This document shows positions 7,611-16,018 of a stretch of 64,000 nucleotides of DNA, in pieces. Source of the stretch: E44-bin88 sp034419075. GTDB lineage: Bacteria; Chloroflexota; Dehalococcoidia; Dehalococcoidales; BS750m-G39. The notes under the pieces are model-generated. The model was not told where the DNA came from, did not search any database, and worked only from the letters and a program-made list of their open reading frames with translations. A program made the translations under genes and the position numbers. The stretch covers positions 13,452-77,451 of the forward strand of contig DAOULR010000025.1 in the NCBI GenBank assembly GCA_034419075.1, read 5' to 3'. Within the stretch, counting starts at the first letter, position 1. Every line of letters starts with the position of its first letter.

Positions 7611-10169
7611 TTACCCCTCCTTTGCCTTCTTCTGCAGCTCGTAGAGCTTGTTCAGGGCTTCGAGGGGAGTCATTGAGTTAATGTCCAGCTTCTCTAATTC
7701 GTCAAAGAGGGGTGAACTTGGCCCCAAAAGTGGCAGCTGTTGGGCGGCGGCTTCCTTTCGGCGTCGTTTGGCGGTAGCCTGCTTGCTGCCGTCTTCAAGG
7801 TCGGTCAGGACCTCCTGGGCGCGGTGCACCACCGAGCGGGGTAGGCCAGCTAATTTAGCCACGTGAATGCCGTAGCTCTTATCAACGCCACCAGGGACGA
7901 TTCTATAGAGGAAGATGACCTCGCCCTTGTCCTCGGCGACGGCGATGTTGAAGTTCTTGACGCGGGGCAGGAAGTTGGCCAGCTCGACCAGCTCGTGGTA
8001 ATGGGTGGCGAAGAGCGTCTTGGCGCCCAGCTTGGGGTAGGAGTGGATGTACTCGGCGACGGCGCGGGCGATGGAAAGCCCGTCGTAGGTGGAAGTACCG
8101 CGCCCAATTTCGTCGAGGATAATGAGGGAGCGGGGGGTAGCGTTGTTCAGGATGTTGGCCGTCTCCACCATCTCCACCATAAATGTGGACTGCCCCGCGG
8201 GCAGGTCTTCGCGGGCGCCGATGCGGGTAAAGATTCTATCAACCAGACCGATGGTGGCGGCAGTAGCGGGGACGAAGCTGCCGATTTGGGCCAGCAGCAC
8301 GATTAGGGCCACCTGGCGCAGATAGGTGGACTTGCCCGACATATTGGGGCCGGTGAGGACGATAAGCTGGGCGTCGTCATTAGATAACAGGGTATCGTTG
8401 GGCACGAAGCTGCCCTCGACCAGAGTCCTCTCGACGACGGGGTGGCGACCTCCGGAGATGTCTATGGTGTTTTCAACGGTGAGAATGGGGCGGACATAGC
8501 TGTAGCGGACGGCGACCTCGGCCAGGGCAGAAAAGGCATCGATAGCGGCTAAAGCACTGGCCGAACTAGATATGGCTTCAGCGGAGGCAGCCACCTGCTG
8601 GCAAACTTGGCGGAAGATCTGCCTCTCCAGCTCCGAAATCCTATCCTGGGCGTTCAGGATTAAAGATTCGTACTCTTTGAGTTCGGGGGTGAAGAAGCGC
8701 TCGCCGCCGACCAGCGTCTGCTTGCGAATATATTCCTGGGGAACCTGAGACAGGTTGGGCTTGGAGACCTCGATATAGTAGCCGAAAACCTTGTTGAAGC
8801 CGACCTTTAGTGACTTGATGCCTGTCTTTTCCCGCTCGGTGCGCTCCAAGTCGGCCAGATACTGCTTGGCGTTTTTGGAGGACATGCGCAGCTTATCCAG
8901 TTCTTCGGAGAAGCCCTGTCTGATGACCCCGCCCTCCTCCAAGCTGCCCGGTGATTCTACTATGGCCTGAGAGATTAGCTCGACCACCTCAGTGCAGGGC
9001 TTTAGCTCTTTTTTGAGCCAGTCTGTTGGCGCCAGTGCCTTCTGCAGATCGGGGACAACCTCAAGGCTGCGGCGTAGGGCAATCAGCTCCCGGGGAACAG
9101 CGATGCCGCTTTTGATGCGGTTAATCAGGCGCTCGATATCGGCGACATCACCGAGCAGAGATACGGTCTGGCTGCGCGGCAGTGTGTTTTCGGCGAACCA
9201 GGCGATGGCATCCTGCCTCCTGTTTAGCTCTTTTATGTCAAGCAGGGGCTGCCCCAACCAGCGCCGTAAAAGCCTGCCCCCCATGGCCGTTTTGGTAAGG
9301 TCTATTATGGAAAGTAATGAGCCCGCGGTAGTGCCCGAACGGCTGCTGGTAAAAAGCTCCAGGTTCCTCTGGGTCTGAACGTCGAGCGCCATAAAATTGT
9401 CGGTGGCATAGGTGGTGAGGCGGCTCAACTGCCCCAGCACCCCCTTTTGCGTTTCCTGAATATAGTGGATGACAGCGCCCGCAGCGCTTATCGCCAGGGG
9501 CAAATGAGCACAGCCATAGCCGTCCAAAGTAGCCGCGCCGAAGTGGTCAAGTATTGTTTTACGGGCGACCCCAGTCTCGAACCAGTAGTCTTCGAGGCGG
9601 GTCAGCGAGGCTTTTAGATTCAGCTCGGGCAGCTCGGCGCTCTCAGCGACAATGACTTCCGAGGGCTTTAGCCTTTCCAGCTCAGGGATAAGGCGATGGG
9701 GGAGAAGCTGGGCAGTGGCAAACTCGCTGGTGGTGATATCGACGTAGGCGATGCCCACCCCCTCCCCTCCCCAGACCAGGGCGACCAGGTAGTTGTTGGA
9801 CTTGCTGTCGAGCAGGCTGGGCTCGACCACCGTGCCCGGGGTCACCAGGCGGACGACCTCGCGCTGCACCAGGCCCCTGGTTTCACCGGGCTTGGTCACC
9901 TGCTCGCAGATGGCGACCTTATAGCCGCGGCTGATGAGCCGGGCCAGGTAGTTGTCCAGGGCGTGATAGGGTATGCCGGCCATGGGCACCCTGTAGCCCT
10001 TGCCCATCCCCCTTGAGGTAAGGACGATTTCCAGCTCGCGGGAAGCCAGCTTGGCGTCTTCGTCGAAGGTCTCGTAGAAATCGCCCAGGCGGAAGAGCAC
10101 AATAGCCTGGGGGTACTGCTGTTTGATTCTGAGGTACTGGCGGCGGATGGGAGTGGAAGCCTCTTTCAT
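7611..10169 (-). CDS. mutS: DNA mismatch repair protein MutS
   Basis: 852 residues. Recognises mismatches and starts repair as an ATP-driven clamp. The N-terminal mismatch-binding domain contains the family motif GDFYETF (the Phe stacks on the mismatch, the Glu contacts it). The C-terminal ATPase has Walker A GPNMSGKST near residue 610, then ILDEIGRGTST and LFATHYHEL. I place the start at the ATG at 10169 rather than the TTG at 10199, because a TAGAAT -10 box lies 7 bases before 10169, which suggests leaderless translation. No mutL is visible in the window. Confidence 0.96.
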   Translation of the reverse strand: MKEASTPIRRQYLRIKQQYPQAIVLFRLGDFYETFDEDAKLASRELEIVLTSRGMGKGYRVPMAGIPYHALDNYLARLISRGYKVAICEQVTKPGETRGLVQREVVRLVTPGTVVEPSLLDSKSNNYLVALVWGGEGVGIAYVDITTSEFATAQLLPHRLIPELERLKPSEVIVAESAELPELNLKASLTRLEDYWFETGVARKTILDHFGAATLDGYGCAHLPLAISAAGAVIHYIQETQKGVLGQLSRLTTYATDNFMALDVQTQRNLELFTSSRSGTTAGSLLSIIDLTKTAMGGRLLRRWLGQPLLDIKELNRRQDAIAWFAENTLPRSQTVSLLGDVADIERLINRIKSGIAVPRELIALRRSLEVVPDLQKALAPTDWLKKELKPCTEVVELISQAIVESPGSLEEGGVIRQGFSEELDKLRMSSKNAKQYLADLERTEREKTGIKSLKVGFNKVFGYYIEVSKPNLSQVPQEYIRKQTLVGGERFFTPELKEYESLILNAQDRISELERQIFRQVCQQVAASAEAISSSASALAAIDAFSALAEVAVRYSYVRPILTVENTIDISGGRHPVVERTLVEGSFVPNDTLLSNDDAQLIVLTGPNMSGKSTYLRQVALIVLLAQIGSFVPATAATIGLVDRIFTRIGAREDLPAGQSTFMVEMVETANILNNATPRSLIILDEIGRGTSTYDGLSIARAVAEYIHSYPKLGAKTLFATHYHELVELANFLPRVKNFNIAVAEDKGEVIFLYRIVPGGVDKSYGIHVAKLAGLPRSVVHRAQEVLTDLEDGSKQATAKRRRKEAAAQQLPLLGPSSPLFDELEKLDINSMTPLEALNKLYELQKKAKEG

Positions 10170-10176
10170 ATAGGTT

Positions 10177-10182
10177 ATTCTA
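10177..10182 (-). promoter_or_regulatory. Probable -10 box of a leaderless mutS promoter
   Basis: TAGAAT on the minus strand, 7 bases before the ATG at 10169. The -35 region is weak. It lies just beyond a family A repeat. Confidence 0.4.
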
Positions 10183-10209
10183 CTAGAATTCGGACTCAAA
10201 AAGAAGGGG

Positions 10210-10310
10210 GGATTCTTCAGTCGCTACGCTCCTTCAGAATGACACTTTTAGTCCACCCTGAGCACCTTTCTGTCACCCTGAGTCCTTCGGCAGAAGGACG
10301 AAGGGTCTCT
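10210..10310. repeat. Interspersed repeat, family A copy 2
   Basis: Contains the arm GATTCTTCAGTCGCTACGCT and, in the other direction, two CACCCTGAG units ending in CGAAGGGTCTCT. It shares these words with the repeat at 3230-3300 but has the arms in a different order, with a duplicated CACCCTGAG segment. Confidence 0.7.
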
Positions 10311-10342
10311 AAGTGGGGACGGGCGTATCCCCCCATAACCCC

Positions 10343-10822
10343 CTATCGGAAAACCGACGGCAGCATGTACTGCACGAAGCCCAACCAGGAATCCAGCCAG
10401 TTTATGACGGCGGAGCCGCTCACCGCCCGTTGCAGCCAGTCGAAGATGGGGTAGGCGTTAAGCACTAGGGCGAACAGCACCATGCCGATGCCGGTGTTAA
10501 TGAAAGCGAGGGCGGCACCAACCATACGGAAGAGGGGGCCCTCGTTCCAGGCCTTCTCGAAGTGTCTCTTCGGTACCAGAAAGATGAAGTAGAGGGCGAC
10601 CATGATGATAGCCATGGTGATGAAGAAACCGAGGAAGTGCTCCCAGTTAGTTCCGGGGATGAAGGAGAGCAGGGTCGAAATCCACTGGTAGCAGAGGCCG
10701 GTGAGGGGTATGGCGATAAGTAGAGAGATGATGGAGACGCCCTGCTTGAGCGCTCCGTCCCGGAAGCCTCCGATAAGGCTGAAGAAGAGTAGGATGGCGG
10801 CGATGATGCTGACTATTACCAT
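10343..10822 (-). CDS. CvpA-like integral membrane protein
   Basis: 159 residues with about four hydrophobic helices (residues 3-22, 28-48, 64-84, 102-125). The N-terminal pattern with GGFRDGALKQG after the first helix resembles the CvpA (colicin V production) family, whose role in most bacteria is undefined. It begins 9 bases after the end of the upstream MBL-fold gene on the same strand, so the two are likely co-transcribed. Family call moderately sure. Confidence 0.6.
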   Translation of the reverse strand: MVIVSIIAAILLFFSLIGGFRDGALKQGVSIISLLIAIPLTGLCYQWISTLLSFIPGTNWEHFLGFFITMAIIMVALYFIFLVPKRHFEKAWNEGPLFRMVGAALAFINTGIGMVLFALVLNAYPIFDWLQRAVSGSAVINWLDSWLGFVQYMLPSVFR

Positions 10823-10831
10823 GTGACCTCC

Positions 10832-11722
10832 TTATACCAGTCCCTTTTTGCGGAAATAGTGGATATAACCGCTGACATTGCTCATAAGCTCGTATTCGTC
10901 GAGGGTAGCCTGGAAATGCTCGGTGAGGTATTCGCCGATATTGCTGATGATTGTTTCGTCGTTTTTGCCCGCTTTCAGGTCGCTTAAGATTAAATCGCCG
11001 ACCAGTTTGGAGTTTTTCATGGCCGTCTCGATGAGCTTTGCCGGCTCCTGAGCGACGGTGCCGTGGGAGTAGAAGAGGAGTTTGGGCCTGAGCGCTTTCA
11101 GGTTCTCCATGTCTTTTAGGTAAAGCTCCAGGTCGAAGCTGGGCGGTGCCACGGCGGGGAGGGGGGGATAGCCCGGGCCGTAGATAAGCCCCAGCGATTC
11201 TCCGCAGAAAAGCCCCTTCGTTTTGGTGTCGAAGATGGCGATGTGGTGGGCGGCATGGCCGGGGGTATGGATAATGAGCAATTCGCGCCCGCCCAGTTTT
11301 AGTTTATCGCCGTCCCGCACCAGCCTTAAGCGCGATTCGGGCAATGGCAAAATAGAGCCGTAGGTTTTCTCGAAGTCGTCGCCGAAAGCCATCCTGGTGC
11401 TCTTTATTAAGCGCGAAGGCTCGACCATGTGCTTTGCCCCCTGGCGGTTGAGCACTATCTGGGCATCGGGAAAGATTTCGGCCAGCCTGCCCAGAGCGCC
11501 GGCGTGGTCGAGGTGGATGTGGGTGGGGATTATATATTCGGGCTTTGATATCCCAAGCTCTTTGGCGGCTTTCTGTATATCGGGGACGAGCACGGCGGGG
11601 CCGGGCTCAATGATGGCGCCGCCGCCGTCCTTGATGAAATAGATGGCGAAGGGGGCGTCAATACCGCTAATCCGCCCCTCAAGGCGGTAGGTATCTTCGG
11701 CAAGTCTCTCAAGTTTAGCCAC
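10832..11722 (-). CDS. MBL-fold metallo-hydrolase
   Basis: 296 residues. The zinc-binding motif THIHLDHAG is plain, with later ligands in HTPGHAAHH and a final histidine in YSHGT, giving a complete metallo-beta-lactamase fold with two metal sites. A helical C-terminal part follows (about residues 230-296), as in GloB- or RNase-like relatives; the substrate is unknown. I prefer the GTG at 11722: the longer in-frame start at 11803 adds an odd tail and falls inside the promoter of the opposite gene. A TAAAAT sequence lies 11 bases before the GTG. Confidence 0.85.
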   Translation of the reverse strand: MAKLERLAEDTYRLEGRISGIDAPFAIYFIKDGGGAIIEPGPAVLVPDIQKAAKELGISKPEYIIPTHIHLDHAGALGRLAEIFPDAQIVLNRQGAKHMVEPSRLIKSTRMAFGDDFEKTYGSILPLPESRLRLVRDGDKLKLGGRELLIIHTPGHAAHHIAIFDTKTKGLFCGESLGLIYGPGYPPLPAVAPPSFDLELYLKDMENLKALRPKLLFYSHGTVAQEPAKLIETAMKNSKLVGDLILSDLKAGKNDETIISNIGEYLTEHFQATLDEYELMSNVSGYIHYFRKKGLV

Positions 11723-11774
11723 AATTAGGGTTAATTTTACTAAAAATCGGGGGAGAAGGGAAATTTTGGGGGTA

Positions 11775-11803
11775 TTGACAGCCGGTAAGCAGGGGGTTAA
11801 CAT
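11775..11803 (+). promoter_or_regulatory. Promoter for the 11831 membrane protein gene
   Basis: TTGACA, 17 bases, TAACAT. The -10 box ends 27 bases before the start codon. Confidence 0.55.
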
Positions 11804-11830
11804 AGCCGCACCAGTTGAAGCAGGGGGTGG

Positions 11831-12223
11831 ATGATGAAAAGGAAACTATTAATCGGGGTAATCGTTTTAGTCGGGATAGCGGCGGCGTTTGCCCTGATTA
11901 TGCTAACTACGGGCGCCGCCATAGCGGCCTGGATATACCTGGTATGGCAGGTCGCCAAAAAGAGAACCAAAATATTCCATAAACAGATGGAGCCAAAGTT
12001 GGTCAAAAAACGCTACAAGATGCTGAAAACATCCCTGTGGGTAGCGGCTATAGCCTTCGCCCTGGGTGTAGCTGGTTTTGTCGCGCACAATGCACTATAC
12101 GGTCTGACCGAAATGGAGGAGCCCGTCTCTTTCATCATCGCGCTGGTGGCTTTATGGCTGTTTATTCTGGCAACTGGCGGCGGCCTGTTTATATATATCT
12201 TAGGACAACGAAAACCAGCCTGA
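11831..12223 (+). CDS. Small multi-span membrane protein, unknown
   Basis: 130 residues with hydrophobic helices at about 5-40 (long enough for one or two spans), 68-88 and 102-125, and a basic loop rich in Lys/Arg between the first and second parts (KKRTKIFHKQ). No family is recognised. The start has ATGATG with GGGGGTGG upstream. It is a single gene bounded downstream by a family B repeat that also contains terminator-like hairpins. Confidence 0.6.
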   Translation: MMKRKLLIGVIVLVGIAAAFALIMLTTGAAIAAWIYLVWQVAKKRTKIFHKQMEPKLVKKRYKMLKTSLWVAAIAFALGVAGFVAHNALYGLTEMEEPVSFIIALVALWLFILATGGGLFIYILGQRKPA

Positions 12224-12227
12224 AGCG

Positions 12228-12345
12228 CTACCCCACCCCGTTTTAATCTTTTCCCACCCGCCACCCTTTTAAGGTAAAGAGGGGCTTCGCCCCTCTTAAA
12301 CTCCCCCAAATGGGGGGATTTTTTGTTTGGGGGGGGGTATAATAC
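12228..12345. repeat. Interspersed repeat, family B copy 1, with hairpins
   Basis: Begins CCCCACCCCG and includes CCCACCCGCCACCC, then the hairpin GAGGGGCttcgCCCCTC (about 12280-12298) and a second hairpin CCCCC-aaat-GGGGG followed by six T (about 12303-12326), which can serve as the terminator of the 11831 gene. The reverse complement matches the copy at 37191-37302 closely over about 60 bases. Confidence 0.75.
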
Positions 12346-12372
12346 CGCTTTCTGTGGTGGTAGAATATAAAT

Positions 12373-13197
12373 ATGCGTGTGCCAGAAGAAGTAAGGAAAT
12401 GTGTTGTATTTGTAGGCCTGCCTGTTACCAAGCCTAATGGTCAACGGGGAATAAACCTCAAAGGGACTGGCTTCCTTACAGCAGTACCTTCCGAAAGTAA
12501 CCCAAATAGAGCCTATGTATATCTAGTTACAGCCAAACATGTAGCAGATAAACTTGAAGGACAGAAGTTTGCGGCACGAGTGAATACAAAAGAAGGGAGT
12601 TCCAAACGAGTAATTTGGGAGGAAATACGATGGTGGCATCATCCAACAGACCAGTTAGCAGATGTAGCCGTCGTTCCTTTTAAACCACCACCAGAGTTAG
12701 ACTTTAAACTCATCCCACTTAGCGTGTTCATTTCAGATGATGTAATACGAAACGAGCACATTGGCATTGGTGACGATGTATTTATGACGGGACTTTTTGC
12801 CCATCTCAGCGGCTCGAAGAGGAATCTCCCCATCTTACGTTTCGGCAGCATTGCTATGATGCCTGATGAGCCAGTACCGACAAGCATAGGAATGATAGAA
12901 GCTTATCTAATTGAAGCTAGGTCAATAGGAGGACTAAGCGGTTCACCAGCCTTTGTCTACAAGATAACAGGGAGTAGAGGTAAATTGTATCTGCTGGGAC
13001 TGATGCACGGCCATTGGGACATTCCTCCAGAAAACAAGAATGACCTTGCGGTCAAAGATTCCTTCGGGTCTGTAAACATGGGCATCGCTATAGTCGTGCC
13101 AGCAAAAAAGATTCTAGAGACGCTCAACCACCCGGAGCTAGTTGAAATAAGACGGAAGGGTGACGAGAAAGAAAAACAGACTCAGGAGAATTCTTAG
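12373..13197 (+). CDS. Trypsin-like serine peptidase domain protein
   Basis: 274 residues. The order of motifs is that of a chymotrypsin-fold peptidase: GTGFL (residues 31-35), TAKHVAD with the catalytic His near residue 55, LADVAVVPF with the Asp near 97, and GGLSGSPAF with the nucleophile Ser near 195. There is no signal peptide, so it may act in the cytoplasm, perhaps as a stress or immunity protease. The C-terminus is charged and low in complexity. The gene is AT-richer than its neighbours and stands alone, suggesting transfer. A TAGAAT box ends 6 bases before the ATG, so the mRNA may be leaderless. Confidence 0.72.
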   Translation: MRVPEEVRKCVVFVGLPVTKPNGQRGINLKGTGFLTAVPSESNPNRAYVYLVTAKHVADKLEGQKFAARVNTKEGSSKRVIWEEIRWWHHPTDQLADVAVVPFKPPPELDFKLIPLSVFISDDVIRNEHIGIGDDVFMTGLFAHLSGSKRNLPILRFGSIAMMPDEPVPTSIGMIEAYLIEARSIGGLSGSPAFVYKITGSRGKLYLLGLMHGHWDIPPENKNDLAVKDSFGSVNMGIAIVVPAKKILETLNHPELVEIRRKGDEKEKQTQENS

Positions 13198-14591
13198 CCC
13201 CTCAAAAACTTGTCCATGTCCGCCGCGGCAACCTTGCCCGCACCCATAGCGCTAATCACCGTAGCCGCACCGGTAACAATATCGCCGCCCGCCCAGACCC
13301 TGTCCTTGACCGTCTTACCCGTCGCCTCGTCAGCGACCACGGTGCCCCACTTGGTCGTCTCCAGCCCCTCGGTAGTGGAGGCGATGAGGGGATTGGGGCG
13401 GGTGCCCAGAGCCACGATGACCTCGTCAACGTCAATGACGAACTCGCTGCCCTCCTTGACCACGGGACGTCGGCGGCCGCTGTCGTCGGGCTCGCCGAGT
13501 TCCATCTCGTAACACTCCATGCCCACCACCCAGTTCTGCTCGTCGCCTAAAAACTGCTTGGGGTTGGTCAGGAGCTTAAACTCGATGCCCTCCTCCATGG
13601 CGTTCTCCACCTCTTCACGGCGGGCGGGCATCTCCGCCTCGGAACGGCGGTAGACTATATAGACCTTGTCGGCGCCCAGCCTCAAAGCGCAGCGGGCCGA
13701 GTCCATGGCCACGTTGCCGCCGCCGATGACGGCCACCTTCTTGCCGATTTTGACGGGGGTGTCGTACTGGGGGAAAAGGTAGGCCTTCATCAGGTTGACG
13801 CGGGTCAGAAATTCGTTGGCCGAATAGATGCCGTTGAGGTTCTCGGTGGGGTAGCCCAGAAACATGGGCAGGCCCGCGCCCGTGCCCAGAAAGACGGCTT
13901 CAAAGCCCTGAGCCAGTATCTCGTCAATGGTAGCCAGCTTGCCCACCACCGAGTCCAGCTCGATTTTGACCCCCAGCGAGGCGACATAGTCCACCTCGTT
14001 CTGGACGATTTCCTTGGGCAGACGGAACTCAGGGATGCCGTACATGAGGACGCCGCCGGCGACGTGCAAGGCCTCGAAGATAGTGACGCTGTGGCCCATC
14101 TTGGCCAGGTCGGCGGCGGCCGTTAGGCCCGCGGGCCCCGAGCCGACCACGGCTATTTTCTTACCTGTAGGTTTAGGAGACTTGGGTTGTTTTTTAGTCG
14201 CCCCCATGTTGGCCCGCTCCCAGTCGGCGACAAAGCGCTCCAGGCGGCCGATAGCGATGGGGGCCTCTTTCTTAGCCAGCGTGCAGGTGGCCTCGCACTG
14301 GGTCTCCTGGGGGCAGACCCGCCCGCAGATACCGGGCAGGGCGTTCTTGCTCTTTAAGACCCTGACCGCTTCAGGCATATCGCCCTCGCGGATGGCGAGG
14401 ATAAAGTCGGGGATGTCAACGCCCACCGGGCAGCCCTCGACGCAGTTGCGCTTGGGGCACTGGATGCAGCGGCTGGCCTCTTCCTGGGCCTGCTCTAGGC
14501 CGTAGCCCAGCGCCACCTCGTTAAAGTTTTTGGCCCTTTTCTTGGGCTCCTGACGGGGCATGGCTACCCGGTTCAGATTCAGCTTCGGCAT
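13194..14591 (-). CDS. NAD(P)-dependent oxidoreductase, NfnB / glutamate synthase small-subunit family
   Basis: 465 residues. The N-terminus carries a Fer4-type cysteine set (CIQCPKRNCVEGCP near residues 38-51, then CGRVCPQETQCEATC) that binds two [4Fe-4S] clusters. FAD (GSGPAGLTAAADLA, about residue 151) and NADPH (IGGGNVAMDSA) sites follow. Next to the FAD/[2Fe-2S] subunit encoded upstream this is most likely NfnB of the bifurcating NADH-dependent ferredoxin:NADP oxidoreductase. Alternatives are sulfide dehydrogenase SudA or a homotetrameric GltA. No large glutamate synthase subunit is nearby. Four bases overlap the end of the opposite protease gene. Confidence 0.88.
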   Translation of the reverse strand: MPKLNLNRVAMPRQEPKKRAKNFNEVALGYGLEQAQEEASRCIQCPKRNCVEGCPVGVDIPDFILAIREGDMPEAVRVLKSKNALPGICGRVCPQETQCEATCTLAKKEAPIAIGRLERFVADWERANMGATKKQPKSPKPTGKKIAVVGSGPAGLTAAADLAKMGHSVTIFEALHVAGGVLMYGIPEFRLPKEIVQNEVDYVASLGVKIELDSVVGKLATIDEILAQGFEAVFLGTGAGLPMFLGYPTENLNGIYSANEFLTRVNLMKAYLFPQYDTPVKIGKKVAVIGGGNVAMDSARCALRLGADKVYIVYRRSEAEMPARREEVENAMEEGIEFKLLTNPKQFLGDEQNWVVGMECYEMELGEPDDSGRRRPVVKEGSEFVIDVDEVIVALGTRPNPLIASTTEGLETTKWGTVVADEATGKTVKDRVWAGGDIVTGAATVISAMGAGKVAAADMDKFLRG

Positions 14592-14603
14592 TTATTTACT
14601 CCT

Positions 14604-15437
14604 CTAGGCGGAGTGGCTTTTCTGCCACTCCTCGTAAGCGCACTTCTCTTCGCCCAGATAGATACGCTGGCGGGCGGCCATCAGGTCCCAGTCAACCTGG
14701 TGCCCGTCGAAATCGGGGCCGTCAACGCAGGCGAACTTGGTCTCGCCGCCGACGGCGACGCGGCAGCAGCCGCACATGCCCGTACCGTCGACCATGATGG
14801 GGTTGAGGCTGACGATGGTCTTGACCTTGAAGGGCAGCGTGGTCAGGGCGCAGAACTTCATCATGACCACGGGGCCGATGGCGACGACGCGGTCAATCTT
14901 TTCGCCACCTTCCAGCATTTCTTTAAGCGGCTCGGTGACGACGCCTTTTCGCCCGTAGGAGCCGTCGTCGGTGGTGACAATCATCTGGTCGCTGACGGAC
15001 TGGAGCTTGTCCTCCCAGAAAAGCAGCTCCTGGCTGCGCGCCCCCAGTATGGTGATAATGCGGTTGCCCGCTTTTTTCAGCGCGCGGGCGATGGGGGCAA
15101 CCGGCGCCGCCCCCACCCCACCGGCGACACAAGCGACAGTTCCGAACTTTTCAATCTCGGCGGGTACGCCCAAGGGGCCCACGAAGTCGGCTATTGAGTC
15201 GCCCTCTCCGAGCAAGGCCAGGCGGGCGGTGGTGGCGCCCACCTCCATAAAGACGATGGTAACCGTGCCCTCTTTTTCGTCCCAGTCGGCGATGGTCAGG
15301 GGGATGCGCTCGCCCTTCTCATCAATCCTGACCACAACGAACTGCCCCGCTTTAGCCTTCTTGGCCACAGCGGGTGCGGCCATCTTAAAAAGGTGAATTT
15401 GGGGCACCAGGTCTTGCTTTAATAGAATCTTATACAA
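14604..15437 (-). CDS. NfnA-like FAD / [2Fe-2S] subunit (sulfide dehydrogenase beta family)
   Basis: 277 residues of the ferredoxin-NADP reductase superfamily, close to dihydroorotate dehydrogenase electron-transfer subunits. RIPLTIADWD is the flavin-binding stretch, CVAGGVGAAPVAPIA the NAD-binding loop, and MCGCCRVAVG plus FACVDGPDFDG near the C-terminus give the [2Fe-2S] ligands. The TTG start at 15437 is supported by GAGGTGAG. It precedes nfnB by 12 bases; the pair should balance NADH, NADPH and reduced ferredoxin. A hairpin followed by a T-run lies just before its ribosome site (see attenuator). Confidence 0.87.
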   Translation of the reverse strand: MYKILLKQDLVPQIHLFKMAAPAVAKKAKAGQFVVVRIDEKGERIPLTIADWDEKEGTVTIVFMEVGATTARLALLGEGDSIADFVGPLGVPAEIEKFGTVACVAGGVGAAPVAPIARALKKAGNRIITILGARSQELLFWEDKLQSVSDQMIVTTDDGSYGRKGVVTEPLKEMLEGGEKIDRVVAIGPVVMMKFCALTTLPFKVKTIVSLNPIMVDGTGMCGCCRVAVGGETKFACVDGPDFDGHQVDWDLMAARQRIYLGEEKCAYEEWQKSHSA

Positions 15438-15463
15438 AGCGGCTCACCTCAAATAAGATTAAA

Positions 15464-15501
15464 CTAAAAAGGCTATCCCTGAAGCGTTTTCAGAGATAGC
15501 C
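15464..15501 (-). terminator. Hairpin with T-run in the nfnA leader (possible attenuator)
   Basis: On the minus strand GGCTATC and GATAGCC close a stem that continues inward (CTGAA/TTCAG) and is followed by TTTTTAG. It lies between a likely promoter (15540-15568) and the nfnA ribosome site, so it would stop transcription ahead of nfnAB unless overcome. Confidence 0.6.
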
Positions 15502-15539
15502 CCGATGATAGTTATTCATAAAGCTCAATCCATAAAGAG

Positions 15540-15568
15540 AGGATAGCAGCAAATATTAAAAAATTCAA
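15540..15568 (-). promoter_or_regulatory. Probable promoter of nfnA-nfnB
   Basis: Minus-strand TTGAAT, 17 bases, TATCCT. It predicts a leader of roughly 95 bases containing the hairpin at 15464-15501. Confidence 0.4.
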
Positions 15569-15590
15569 GCCGATTTGAGCCCAAAACCCG

Positions 15591-15619
15591 TTGCCTAATT
15601 ATTGCCAAAGGTATATTAT
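15591..15619 (+). promoter_or_regulatory. Promoter of remA-gmk
   Basis: TTGCCT, 17 bases, TATTAT, about 105 bases before the remA start, divergent from the nfn promoter. Confidence 0.5.
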
Positions 15620-15724
15620 AGTAAGCACCGCATTTGACTTGAGAGAAAGGGGTGGTCATTATCGACGATTTAGCACGATTTAGAGACGCGAACGTTATTA
15701 AAAGTAATCTGCCGAGGTGTTAAG

Positions 15725-16018
15725 ATGGTCGCCGAGCTTATTCACATTGGATTCGGAAATATACTAGCCATGAACAGGGTCATTTCTATAGCTTCGCCTA
15801 ACTCCGCACCCACCAAACGAACCATCCAACAGGCTAAAAATAAGGGGCTGCTGATTGACATGACCAGCGGCCGCAGAACCAAAGCCGTTATCTTTACCGA
15901 TAGCGGGCACATTATTCTGGGCGCCCTCGCCCCAGAAACCATTGCTGGCCGGCTGCAAGCCAGCCGAGGAGGCCCATTGCTCAAGCCAGAGCCAAGCGAT
16001 GAAAAAGACGAACCCTAA
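15725..16018 (+). CDS. remA: RemA / DUF370 family regulator
   Basis: 97 residues. HIGFGNILAMNRVISI and SAPTKRTIQQAK, followed by ID(M)TSGRRTKAVIFTDSGHIILG, are the hallmarks of DUF370. RemA in Bacillus is a DNA-binding activator of biofilm matrix and osmoprotection genes and forms ring-shaped oligomers. The C-terminal tail beyond residue 75 is longer than usual and charged. It stands directly before gmk, an arrangement also common in Firmicutes, and overlaps it by 20 bases. What it regulates here is unknown. Confidence 0.88.
   Translation: MVAELIHIGFGNILAMNRVISIASPNSAPTKRTIQQAKNKGLLIDMTSGRRTKAVIFTDSGHIILGALAPETIAGRLQASRGGPLLKPEPSDEKDEP

Noticed and set aside
10170..10199. TTG start of mutS at 10199
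   Set aside because: It would put the start codon upstream of the probable -10 box, and it has no ribosome site.
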